NCBI GenBank assembly: GCA_017528825.1 | Contig: JAFXOI010000001.1 | Location: forward strand, 1 to 64,000 | Length of the DNA: 64,000 nucleotides | Reading direction: 5' to 3' | From: Elusimicrobiaceae bacterium | Lineage (GTDB): Bacteria; Elusimicrobiota; Elusimicrobia; Elusimicrobiales; Elusimicrobiaceae | Shown: positions 27,111-34,109 of the stretch, piece by piece | How the letters are laid out: the number at the start of each line of letters is the position of its first letter | Numbering within the stretch: the stretch's first letter is position 1 | Translations under genes and position numbers: made by a program | Notes under the pieces: generated by a model | What the model was told of the DNA's origin: nothing | What the model saw: the letters and a program-made list of their open reading frames with translations, nothing else | Databases searched by the model: none

Positions 27111-28418
27111 TTATTTCTTATCGGTAGCAGTATCTGAGGGAGCTTGGCCGTTTGTCAGCGAATTTGGCAAAACTTGTTTATCCCCTTTTTCGTCCTGCTC
27201 CAAAGCCTCTTCCAAGGTGTCTATGTTCACAGCCGTAGTGGTACTGGGTACGGTCTGCTTTGTGGCGGAAATTGGTAAGGAAAAATCTTTTGCGCTTGGA
27301 GATACTTTCATATCCGGACGGATTTTAATCAATCCTTCCGATATAATTGTCTCCCCGCCTTTTAATCCTTCTGTTACGATATACAAATTATCCTGCAACT
27401 GTACCTTTACCGGTTGCGATTTGACCGTATTATCAGCTTGTACAATATACACCAAATCCCCCGCCGGAGTGCTTAAAACGGCAGAAGAAGGAACCAGTAC
27501 GGCTTCCTTATATACGGTCCCAATCAAGCGCACTCTTATAAACTGTCCCGGCATCAACATCCGCTGATTGGTCGGATTTGGAAATTCGGCCCGTATTGCC
27601 AAGGAAGAAGTCTTAACATCTTCCGTGCTGTCGAAGAAAATGATCGTTCCTTTTTCCGGATAGACCCGTCCGTCTGAAGTGATAGCCTCCACATAGACCG
27701 GATTTTCTCCGGTAGTGTCTAAAACGATGGTACCTTCTGTGTATCCTTGTGCCATTTTGTAAAATTGAGAGCTAGGCATAGAGAAGTTAACCCACAAGGG
27801 CTGGATTTGCACCATCGTGGTAAGTAGCCCATTTCCCGCCGGAGAAACCAAACTACCCACAGATTGTGCTTCCTTACCTGTAATCCCCGATATAGGGGCT
27901 AATACTTTAGTATATTGCAAATTAATTTTCGCATCACTTACGCCGGCCTGCGCCACTTTTACCGAAGCCTGAGCCGTTTCATAGGCAGATAAAGAATCGT
28001 CGTAATCTTTTTGACTTACGGCATTATCGGCACGCAATTTTTTCATACGTTCATAATCACGCCGTGTCCGACTCACATCCGTTTGTGCTTGAGCCAAAGC
28101 ACCTTCTGCCCGTTGCAAAGCCACTTCATATTCAGCCGGATCAATTTGGAACAGTTGTGTACCTTGTTGCACATAAGCGCCTTCATCAAATAAGCGAGCC
28201 TTTAGAATTCCGCCCACCTGTGCGCGTACTTGTACCTGCAAAGACCCCACTACTTGGGCCGGATATTCCATATTCCAAGGTAAATCTGCTTTTAATACCT
28301 TTATGGTTGTGACAGGAAGAGCTGCGTCTTGTTGTGACGCATCCTTTTTATGACAAGCACAAAGCATCGATATTGCCAAACAGACACAAACAGCCGAAAC
28401 AATTTGTATTTTTTTCAT
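27111..28418 (-). CDS. RND efflux periplasmic adaptor lipoprotein (AcrA/MexA-like)
   Basis: The start is the ATG at 28418, which has GGAGAGG at the right distance; a 15-base longer frame lacks that. The 435-residue product has a lipoprotein signal (LCAC near residue 22), the lipoyl halves flanking a coiled-coil hairpin (LQRAEGALAQAQTDVSRTRR and on), and the beta-barrel block FPNPTNQRMLMPGQFIRVRL. A poorly conserved polar tail of about 60 residues ends in DTATDKK. It links the transporter to the outer-membrane channel and is first in the operon. Confidence 0.93.
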   Translation of the reverse strand: MKKIQIVSAVCVCLAISMLCACHKKDASQQDAALPVTTIKVLKADLPWNMEYPAQVVGSLQVQVRAQVGGILKARLFDEGAYVQQGTQLFQIDPAEYEVALQRAEGALAQAQTDVSRTRRDYERMKKLRADNAVSQKDYDDSLSAYETAQASVKVAQAGVSDAKINLQYTKVLAPISGITGKEAQSVGSLVSPAGNGLLTTMVQIQPLWVNFSMPSSQFYKMAQGYTEGTIVLDTTGENPVYVEAITSDGRVYPEKGTIIFFDSTEDVKTSSLAIRAEFPNPTNQRMLMPGQFIRVRLIGTVYKEAVLVPSSAVLSTPAGDLVYIVQADNTVKSQPVKVQLQDNLYIVTEGLKGGETIISEGLIKIRPDMKVSPSAKDFSLPISATKQTVPSTTTAVNIDTLEEALEQDEKGDKQVLPNSLTNGQAPSDTATDKK

Positions 28419-28499
28419 GATAAACCTCTCCAATCTTAAAAAAAAATGAAATCAAAATTTTACTAGCAAACGCCCTACTTTATATTAAATTAAAATCTG

Positions 28500-28514
28500 A
28501 CTTGAAAAACAAGT
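28500..28514. promoter_or_regulatory. Small palindrome in the efflux/acetyltransferase divergent region
   Basis: ACTTG-AAAAA-CAAGT, a perfect five-base inverted repeat with a five-base spacer, lies between the divergent efflux operon and the acetyltransferase gene. It could be an operator for the efflux operon, but no regulator gene is nearby and a match this short may be chance. Confidence 0.3.
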
Positions 28515-28543
28515 GTTCTAACCCTTTTTCCCCGGCAAATTTT

Positions 28544-28557
28544 GCTACAATACGGTA
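28544..28557 (+). promoter_or_regulatory. Extended -10 five bases before ATG (leaderless-type promoter)
   Basis: TGCTACAAT (TACAAT at 28546-28551) is followed by ACGGT and ATG at 28557. There is no ribosome site. Confidence 0.55.
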
Positions 28558-29126
28558 TGAGCGAAAAAGAAAACATGTTAGCTGGTCTATTCTACAATTC
28601 CGCGGATCCGGAATTAGTACAGGCACGCCAAAATGCCCGCCGTTTACTGTGGAAATATAACGCCACCGATCCGGCAGACTTGTCTGCGCGCCAGCAAATA
28701 AGTCAACAATTATTTGGAAGCGTCGGCAAAGATGTAATTATAGAACCTCCTTTTTTATGTGATTACGGTAGCCAAATTTATTTGGGGGAGCGGGTATTTA
28801 TCAATTTTAATTGTGTGATTTTGGATTGTGCCCGCGTGGAAATCGGGGATGGCACTATGTTAGGGCCTTGTGTGCAGATTTATACGGCCACCCATCCCAT
28901 TGAGCCGGATGCCCGCGCCGGCGGAAAAGAATTTGCGGCTCCTGTTTGTATTGGCAAAAATGTATGGATTGGCGGAGGAGCTATTATTTTACCCGGTGTT
29001 AAAATCGGGGACGGTGCAGTTGTTGGAGCCGGAGCCGTGGTAACCAAAGATGTTTCGCCATACACGGTAGTAATCGGAAATCCGGCCAAACAAATTCGGC
29101 AATTTTACAAAACACCTAATCAATAG
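28557..29126 (+). CDS. Maltose/galactoside O-acetyltransferase family protein
   Basis: Taking the ATG at 28557 gives 189 residues, the usual size of the LacA/Maa family. An N-terminal Mac domain (MLAGLFYNSADPELVQARQN) is followed by left-handed beta-helix hexapeptide repeats. They include the loop TATHPIEPDARAGG with the catalytic histidine and end in GAVVTKDVSPYTVVIGNPAKQI. It moves an acetyl group from acetyl-CoA to a sugar or similar acceptor; the natural acceptor is unknown. It appears cotranscribed with the next gene. Confidence 0.9.
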   Translation: MSEKENMLAGLFYNSADPELVQARQNARRLLWKYNATDPADLSARQQISQQLFGSVGKDVIIEPPFLCDYGSQIYLGERVFINFNCVILDCARVEIGDGTMLGPCVQIYTATHPIEPDARAGGKEFAAPVCIGKNVWIGGGAIILPGVKIGDGAVVGAGAVVTKDVSPYTVVIGNPAKQIRQFYKTPNQ

Positions 29127-29132
29127 GAGTAG

Positions 29133-29915
29133 ATGTCTATGCATAAATTACGTTATGTAGGTTTTTTGGCAATACTGATACTGGCTCCTCTATTCTGCGC
29201 CGCGGAGCCGGAAATTGTGATAGAGATGCAAGGCACCCCCGCTCCTGCCACCAAGACCACCAACATTTCTATTTGGGATAAAACAGCCCCTCAGTTAACC
29301 CGCTTATTACGCGGTAAAACACGGGAAGATGCTTTGTATTCCATCACCGTGGTATCGGTCAAAGACCGCACAATATCCGGCACTAAGCAAAAATATGCCC
29401 TTGTGGAGTATAAGAAAGACAAGTTGTTTCGCAAACTTTTATTTCAAGCCAAAGATCCGCAACTTTTCTTAACAGCCGCCGCTACTGCGCAAGATGTACT
29501 GGCCGTTAACAAAAAATATGCAGTTAATATCGGACTGGGCCAAGAGGATTTTGAAAATACATATAAGAATAAATTTACCTCGGAAACAGACCCCGATTTG
29601 CCGCAAAATGCCGTTTTGTATAAATTGGCATATACGGATGTAAACACCTCTACCGCTAGCGACCATTGGTATTTGTTTGAGGACCGGCAACTCAGCCAAA
29701 CTTTCTATACGAAAGAAGATAAAGATGCCTATTTGCAAACCCTTCGACCTGCGCCGGCTCCGGTGACCCCTCAACCTAAGAAAAAACAGAAAAGACCTCC
29801 CTTCAAGGCCTTGATATCCGGCGGAACAACTTGGGATCAATCTTATTTACCGAGCATGGTCGATCCTAAAACGGTCAAACAATCTCAAGACACCGAGTCC
29901 GACTCCCAAAAATAA
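29133..29915 (+). CDS. Exported protein of unknown function
   Basis: I do not recognise this 260-residue protein. It begins with a signal peptide (hydrophobic FLAILILAPLFCA, cleavage probably near CAA-EPE). The mature part is charged and mixed, and the last 50 residues are proline- and lysine-rich (VTPQPKKKQKRPPFK) and end in a serine/aspartate tail. GGAG lies upstream and fits an ATG at 29139 slightly better than the one at 29133, so the start may be two codons later. It follows the acetyltransferase by six bases. Confidence 0.6.
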   Translation: MSMHKLRYVGFLAILILAPLFCAAEPEIVIEMQGTPAPATKTTNISIWDKTAPQLTRLLRGKTREDALYSITVVSVKDRTISGTKQKYALVEYKKDKLFRKLLFQAKDPQLFLTAAATAQDVLAVNKKYAVNIGLGQEDFENTYKNKFTSETDPDLPQNAVLYKLAYTDVNTSTASDHWYLFEDRQLSQTFYTKEDKDAYLQTLRPAPAPVTPQPKKKQKRPPFKALISGGTTWDQSYLPSMVDPKTVKQSQDTESDSQK

Positions 29916-30082
29916 TTCCCATTAAAAAACCCCCGAGATGAGTATCGGGGGTTACTGGTATCAGGCCGGGTAGCCTGTACCAGCCGGGGGATTGTAAGTT
30001 CAATCAAAGGTTGCCCGTCCTTGAGAATTATCACAGCCTCTGCAACAAAGCTGATTTCCTCTATGAGTAAATTACCCAACAA
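29885..30082 (-). pseudogene. Possible Phd/YefM-like antitoxin remnant
   Basis: The minus-strand frame following RNA copy C reads about 60 residues that include LIEEISFVAEAVIILKDGQP and then LIELTIP. This resembles the C-terminal half of Phd/YefM-type antitoxins, where a glutamate-rich helix leads to a strand, a D/N-G-K/Q-P turn and an aliphatic strand. It starts only with TTG, lacks the DNA-binding N-terminus and has no toxin neighbour. It would be a fragment at best. The resemblance is judged by eye and may be coincidental. Confidence 0.25.
29928..29953 (-). terminator. Terminator reading on the minus strand
   Basis: The stem AACCCCCGA / TCGGGGGTT is followed on the minus strand by TTTTTTAAT. 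There is no T-run on the plus side, so it appears built to end minus-strand transcripts coming through the structured RNA at 30081-30244. A second nested hairpin (CTGGTA...TACCAG) lies just beside it at about 29955-29983. Confidence 0.7.
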
Positions 30083-30244
30083 AAAGGGCAGCCCTCGTCA
30101 CTAGGAGTTAGCACACGCCCAGTAACGACGCTGCCCTAACCGTGTAATTCTTTACACAGTTAAATGGCTTCGCCGTTTTTGGGGTGCTAACTGTTGTTTT
30201 CATTTCAAACAACCGTTCCGTCTCTTCAACGGACCCAAAAACAG
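30081..30244 (-). ncRNA. Structured double-pseudoknot-type RNA, copy C (downstream of the cysteine-rich pilin)
   Basis: Read on the minus strand. The enclosing helix is CUGUUUUUGG (30244-30235) with CCAAAAACGG (30182-30173). Inside it are the hairpin CCGUU-GAAGA-GACGG, a second hairpin GUUGUUU/AAACAAC, and the strand AGUUAGCAC (30192-30184). That strand pairs perfectly with GUGCUAACU (30114-30106) in the loop of the last stem. A ten-pair hairpin AACUGUGUAA/UUACACGGUU comes next. The last stem is GGGCAGC/GCUGCCC, extended by UCGUUACU/AGUGACGA, and ends in UUUUU. The hairpin called H4 in the other copies is reduced to GGC-GAA-GCC here. A CATAAT -10-like box lies at 30291-30286. No known RNA family was recognised. 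Confidence 0.75.
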
Positions 30245-30321
30245 TACATTTAACTTTTAATAAATACGTTTCCTACTCTAAATGTATTATGCAAAAAAAG
30301 ATATTCTAAAGTAAAGTTTTT

Positions 30322-31287
30322 TCAACATTTAGGAGCATTACTTGGACAATTTGTCTGACCGGGCACGCCTTCCTCGCAACAACCACCAAGATATTCCACT
30401 GCCGCAGGCCAACCAGTGTTACAACCATTCAGTACTTTAGCTACACATTTAGATCCACTATATAACTTTGCTCCATAACAAGTTGAACCATAGCCATTAT
30501 CAATTGTGCTAGCTTCACATGATGCTCCATTTTTAAAGCTTGAATAGGAACAGGCTTGAACTCCATCTCCAGCACAAGCACTATTATCATACTCTTTAGA
30601 CGAGCACCCGCGAAAAGCGGCGCCCTTACACATTCCTTCCGGCCCAATTTTGCTGCCGCCGCCATTGGTATAACCGCATTGGTCAGGATAATTTTCATCT
30701 GCTATTACGCCCATTCCTAAATCGGTACAACGCTCGATTGTTGTGTTATAACATTTTGTTTTGCTACTGCTCCAACTTCCGGTTGCCGCTCCGCAGGTGG
30801 CTTTATCTACCGATTGGTCTAACAAATATCTCGTATATCCATCATCGGTATTTTTTAAGTATTGTCCTAGTAATAATTTCTCACAAAGTCTGTTGGCGCG
30901 CTCATCTCCGGTAGCCGCTTCACAATGTAACTGTCCGGCAAATTTTGGATTGTCATCTAAATAGCTGGCTAAACGCACATTGGCAAGTTTACTATTTGTC
31001 ACTCTGATTACATTGGGGTCAGAGGTGTTATTGGGGGTGATTAAATTAAATGTTAAATCACTATTTTCCATAGTCACGTCCAAATTACCCATGGTGTCGG
31101 TATAGCCGTCATTGGACATCTTAAATGCTTCCTCTGCGTCTTTTATCGCTTTGGCTCCCGGGAGCATTGTGCTCCAATGACTCTTGTCCACTGCTCCTTG
31201 ATACATTGGGATAGCAATGGCAGAAAGAATCCCAATAATCAGAACTACGATTAGTAATTCAATTAAAGTAAAGGCTTTCTTTGACAT
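30322..31287 (-). CDS. Type IV pilin-like protein with a cysteine-rich repeat C-terminus
   Basis: The prepilin signal is AFTLIELLIVVLIIGILSAI at residues 5-24, followed by PMYQGAVDKS. This is a 321-residue protein, nearly twice the length of the other pilins here. Residues about 200-321 carry roughly twenty cysteines in imperfect units of 18-24 residues with two cysteines each (for example CSYSSFKNGASCEAS and CYGAKLYSGSKCVAK), a likely disulfide-stabilised adhesin-like region. It could be a pilus-tip or surface-binding subunit; this is inference. An AGGAG site precedes the start. Its promoter has a 12-T spacer, and RNA copy C lies 78 bases after its stop. Confidence 0.85.
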   Translation of the reverse strand: MSKKAFTLIELLIVVLIIGILSAIAIPMYQGAVDKSHWSTMLPGAKAIKDAEEAFKMSNDGYTDTMGNLDVTMENSDLTFNLITPNNTSDPNVIRVTNSKLANVRLASYLDDNPKFAGQLHCEAATGDERANRLCEKLLLGQYLKNTDDGYTRYLLDQSVDKATCGAATGSWSSSKTKCYNTTIERCTDLGMGVIADENYPDQCGYTNGGGSKIGPEGMCKGAAFRGCSSKEYDNSACAGDGVQACSYSSFKNGASCEASTIDNGYGSTCYGAKLYSGSKCVAKVLNGCNTGWPAAVEYLGGCCEEGVPGQTNCPSNAPKC

Positions 31288-31373
31288 TTTTATTCTCCTG
31301 TTTAATCATCTTAAAACGCCCGTAATGCAACGTTTCGCAAGCAAGTGTCTTGAAAACAGCGGCGTTCTAAGAA

Positions 31374-31401
31374 ATCGTAGCAAAAAAAAAAAACAAGTCA
31401 A
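31374..31401 (-). promoter_or_regulatory. Pilin promoter with a twelve-T spacer (candidate phase-variable promoter)
   Basis: On the minus strand TTGACT (31401-31396), TG, twelve T residues (31393-31382), GC, then TACGAT (31379-31374). The spacer is 16 bp. The arrangement repeats that before the pilin at 8521-9021. A leader of about 80 bases separates it from the start codon. Confidence 0.6.
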
Positions 31402-31460
31402 GCCCTTTTTATTTCCCGACGAGAAAACGGCCAAAAAACAAACAACAAAGACAAAAAAAT

Positions 31461-31485
31461 CCCGTCCAATAACAACTTGGACGGG
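31461..31485 (-). terminator. Terminator of the rplM-rpsI operon
   Basis: The stem CCCGTCCAA / TTGGACGGG is followed on the minus strand by a run of seven T. It lies 23 bases after the rpsI stop. Confidence 0.88.
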
Positions 31486-31507
31486 ATAAATTCTGTACAA
31501 CAAACGC

Positions 31508-31903
31508 TTAACGTTTGGAGAACTGGAAGCGTTTGCGAGCACCCGGTTGACCCGGTTTCTTTCTTTCTACCATACGCGGATCGCGGGTTAAGAAACCGGC
31601 TTTCTTAACAGCCTTTTTCAAATCCTCGCTGATTTCCGCTACGGAGCGGGCAATAGCGTGACGCAAAGCGCCCGCTTGAGAAGAAATACCGCCGCCCTGC
31701 ACTTTGGCAGTGACGTCATACTCTTTTTCTAAATTCGTAACGGTTAAAGGTGCTTTCACCGTGGCCTGATATTTAGCATGGCCTTTGAAATAATCGGCCA
31801 AGGCTTTGGCATTTACGGTGATGATGCCGGTACCTTTTACCAATTTGGCTTGTGCCACAGAAGTTTTGCGGCGGCCGGTTTTAATTTCTTTGGTATTGTT
31901 CAT
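31508..31903 (-). CDS. rpsI: 30S ribosomal protein S9
   Basis: This is the 131-residue S9 protein of the small subunit. It has the family start KTGRRKTSVAQAKLVKGTGIITVN and the invariant basic tail ending RKKPGQPGARKRFQFSKR, whose last residues reach the P-site tRNA in the ribosome. It follows rplM by 14 bases, the near-universal L13-S9 operon. Confidence 0.97.
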   Translation of the reverse strand: MNNTKEIKTGRRKTSVAQAKLVKGTGIITVNAKALADYFKGHAKYQATVKAPLTVTNLEKEYDVTAKVQGGGISSQAGALRHAIARSVAEISEDLKKAVKKAGFLTRDPRMVERKKPGQPGARKRFQFSKR

Positions 31904-31917
31904 ACAATTAATCCCTC

Positions 31918-32343
31918 TTATTTGGCAAATCTGCCGGCAAATTCGTGTTCTTCGCCTTTGTAAATGCGTAAGCGTTTCATGCGCGGAGCACGTAAACGAT
32001 TGACATCCAACATGCGTTTAACCGCAAGTTCCAACACTTTGGTGGAATCTTTTTCAAACTGACGTTTGAGCGGGGTTTCTTTGGCGCCCTTGGCATAACC
32101 GGAGTGGGAGAAATATACTTTTTCTTCCATTTTGTTACCGGTTACTTTGATTTGGTCGGTATTGGTTACGACAACAAAATCACCGCAGTCCATATGAGGG
32201 GTATAGGTTCTTTTGTGTTTTCCCATCAGCAGCACGGCTACACGGGTAGCCAAGCGGCCTAAGGTTTGACCCGCCGCATCAATATGATGCCACTTGCGGG
32301 TGGTTTCTACTTCCTTGACGGAAGGTAAAAAAGTTTTCGTCAT
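31918..32343 (-). CDS. rplM: 50S ribosomal protein L13
   Basis: I place the start at the ATG at 32343 (MTKTFLPSVKEVETTRKWHH), which gives the standard 141 residues; the longer frame adds 18 unlike residues. Landmarks are AAGQTLGRLATRVA, LMGKHKRTYTPHMDCGDFVVV and the C-terminal LRIYKGEEHEF. L13 is an early assembly protein of the large subunit. The gene is cotranscribed with rpsI. Confidence 0.97.
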   Translation of the reverse strand: MTKTFLPSVKEVETTRKWHHIDAAGQTLGRLATRVAVLLMGKHKRTYTPHMDCGDFVVVTNTDQIKVTGNKMEEKVYFSHSGYAKGAKETPLKRQFEKDSTKVLELAVKRMLDVNRLRAPRMKRLRIYKGEEHEFAGRFAK

Positions 32344-32466
32344 AATTTTAATTCTACCTTTTGTTATTAAAGCGCAACGGAGTGGTGGCCGTTGCATTAA
32401 TGACTCGTGGTTTCCCAGATATTATAGCAAATTTATGAGAACTTCGTTGATTTTTATGCAAACTAT

Positions 32467-32483
32467 GCTACAATACAACTATA
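32467..32483 (+). promoter_or_regulatory. Promoter eight bases before ATG (leaderless-type)
   Basis: TTGATT (about 32448-32453) and TGCTACAAT (TACAAT at 32469-32474), 16 bp apart, are followed by ACAACTAT and ATG at 32483. There is no ribosome site. Confidence 0.55.
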
Positions 32484-33016
32484 TGAAACGCAAAATAATC
32501 ATCTATTTTCTTATTTTTATCTCTCTGCTTGTTGCGGCAGTGGCGGCGTTTTTTTGTATCCGCTCGTACTATCAAAAAGCACAACAGCAAGCACTTGAAA
32601 AACAAAAACTTGAAGAACAAGAACACGAGAAAAAAGTAGTCACGTACGCAATTGAACATCTAGACATCATGGAAAAAGCCCTGGAGGCCTATATCAAACG
32701 GCCGGGTGATTCCCCTAAATTTGATATTTTGCTTAATGAGATATTAAAATTGGCCGAAACAGACCTCTCTTATGGACAATGGGATGGCACTTTGGGCGTA
32801 TATACTACCAAATATTTTGTTTATTTAGGCGGTTGCTATAGCAGCTGGTGTTACATAGAAGCGAATCGCAAAGGTAATTCTTACAGTTTACATCTCAAAC
32901 ACAACGGCAAAAAATGGTCCGAAAAGCGCTGTTACACCAAACGGACTGAATTGGGCCGCCTAATTTGCAACCATTTAAAACCGAGTGGTTGGAAATATGT
33001 AGAAGGTGAAGGTTAA
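32483..33016 (+). CDS. Pilin-like membrane-anchored protein lacking a prepilin signal
   Basis: The ATG at 32483 is chosen because it starts the MKRKIIIYFLIF hydrophobic anchor and because a promoter, not coding sequence, lies before it. The 177-residue product has one N-terminal membrane helix (residues 5-24). A charged helical stretch rich in Lys, Glu and Gln follows (residues 28-50). The small C-terminal domain has WCYIEANRKGNSYSL and a final KRCYTKRTELGRLICNHL. That end resembles the C-terminus of the pilin at 8521-9021 (HECAAKSTAGLAICKVL). The FTLIEL cleavage site is missing. It may be a pilin-derived ectodomain on a permanent anchor. RNA copy D begins 28 bases after its stop. Confidence 0.6.
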   Translation: MKRKIIIYFLIFISLLVAAVAAFFCIRSYYQKAQQQALEKQKLEEQEHEKKVVTYAIEHLDIMEKALEAYIKRPGDSPKFDILLNEILKLAETDLSYGQWDGTLGVYTTKYFVYLGGCYSSWCYIEANRKGNSYSLHLKHNGKKWSEKRCYTKRTELGRLICNHLKPSGWKYVEGEG

Positions 33017-33021
33017 TTTGC

Positions 33022-33133
33022 TATAACACCAATTACAATTTGAACTGTTTCTGGAACTGTGTGAAGAATACAGAGTCATTGGAAACTATTTGTAAATCGT
33101 TGGAAGGACTAGGATGGATATAGCCGGATAGTG
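33022..33133 (+). ncRNA. Truncated copy D of the structured RNA family
   Basis: A TTTGCTATAAC promoter-like box (TATAAC at 33022-33027) is followed by CUGUUUCUGG (33045-33054) and the hairpin CUGUGU-GAAGA-AUACAG (33057-33073). These match the 5' parts of copies A-C, with a compensatory change (C-G to U-A) in the GAAGA hairpin. The matching 3' strand CCAGAAACAG and the later hairpins are absent. The similarity fades before the end of the convergent dus gene at 33144, so this copy is probably decayed or truncated. Confidence 0.5.
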
Positions 33134-33143
33134 AAATGTAAAC

Positions 33144-34109
33144 CTAGACCAAATTCCCAAACAATTTTTTGATATCTGTTAGGTTTTCCATTCGTACAAA
33201 TTTGCCGCGCACTTCAGCGGCATTTGGGAAATCGCGTAGCCAATAGCCCGCCGTTTTTTTACTGCGACCAATCCCGATACGTTCCCCGTAGCGGGCCACA
33301 TTTTCTTCAATGAGCGCCAAATAAATTTCCGCCCGGCGTTTGTAATCAAGCGGCATGACTTTTTCCCCCGCCAATTCCTTGGCAATATCACTAAAAATAT
33401 AGGGGTTTCCCACGGCCGCACGGCCAATTAATAACCCCGCACACCCCGCACCGAAAAACTGTTTTGCTTTTTCTACTCCGTCGATACCGCCATTACCAAA
33501 TACCGGAATTTTTACCGCCGCGCATACCGCCGCTAACGCTTCCAAATTCGGCTCTCCGCTGTGCATATCTTCCGCCGCGCGCGCATGCATCATCACCGCG
33601 GCCGCGCCTTCTTGTTCGGCTACGCGCGCCAGCTCCGGTCCTAAAATCGTACCGCGCTTTAACGCAATACGAGTTTTAAGTGTAACGGGAATTTTAACGG
33701 CCTTCACCGCCGCGGCCACTAGGCGCCCCAAGTGAACGGGGTCCTTCATAAGCACACAGCCCGCTCCGGCTTTATTGATTTTTTTAACCGGACAACCGGC
33801 ATTAATGTCAATAATATCGGCCCCGCGCGCTTCTGCGGCACAAGCCGCTTCGGCAATGGTGCGCTCATCCGAACCAAAAATCTGCATAGAAACCGGTTTT
33901 TCGCGCGGGTCTATTTGCAACATACGAGTACTGCGCGCATTGCCATAATGCACGGCATGAGCAGATACCATCTCCGCGCATACAACCCCCGCCCCACCGC
34001 GCAAACACAAGGCACGAAACGGTCCATCCGTAACCCCTGCCATAGGGGCCAGCCACAGATTATTCGGCGCTAAAAAACGGCCTATTTTTACCGGACGGAT
34101 TTCATTCAT
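33144..34109 (-). CDS. dus: tRNA-dihydrouridine synthase (Dus/NifR3 family)
   Basis: The ATG at 34109 overlaps the stop of the upstream gene (ATGA) and has GGAG nine bases before it, so I prefer it to the frame start at 34124. The 321-residue protein has LAPMAGVTDGPFRALC (FMN site), MQIFGSDERTIAEAA, IDINAGCPVKKINKAGAGC with the catalytic cysteine, and GNGGIDGVEKA and GLLIGRAAVGNPYIF at the phosphate-binding end. It reduces uridines in tRNA. Which position it serves (DusB-like) is not certain. It is last in a run of four minus-strand genes. Confidence 0.93.
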   Translation of the reverse strand: MNEIRPVKIGRFLAPNNLWLAPMAGVTDGPFRALCLRGGAGVVCAEMVSAHAVHYGNARSTRMLQIDPREKPVSMQIFGSDERTIAEAACAAEARGADIIDINAGCPVKKINKAGAGCVLMKDPVHLGRLVAAAVKAVKIPVTLKTRIALKRGTILGPELARVAEQEGAAAVMMHARAAEDMHSGEPNLEALAAVCAAVKIPVFGNGGIDGVEKAKQFFGAGCAGLLIGRAAVGNPYIFSDIAKELAGEKVMPLDYKRRAEIYLALIEENVARYGERIGIGRSKKTAGYWLRDFPNAAEVRGKFVRMENLTDIKKLFGNLV

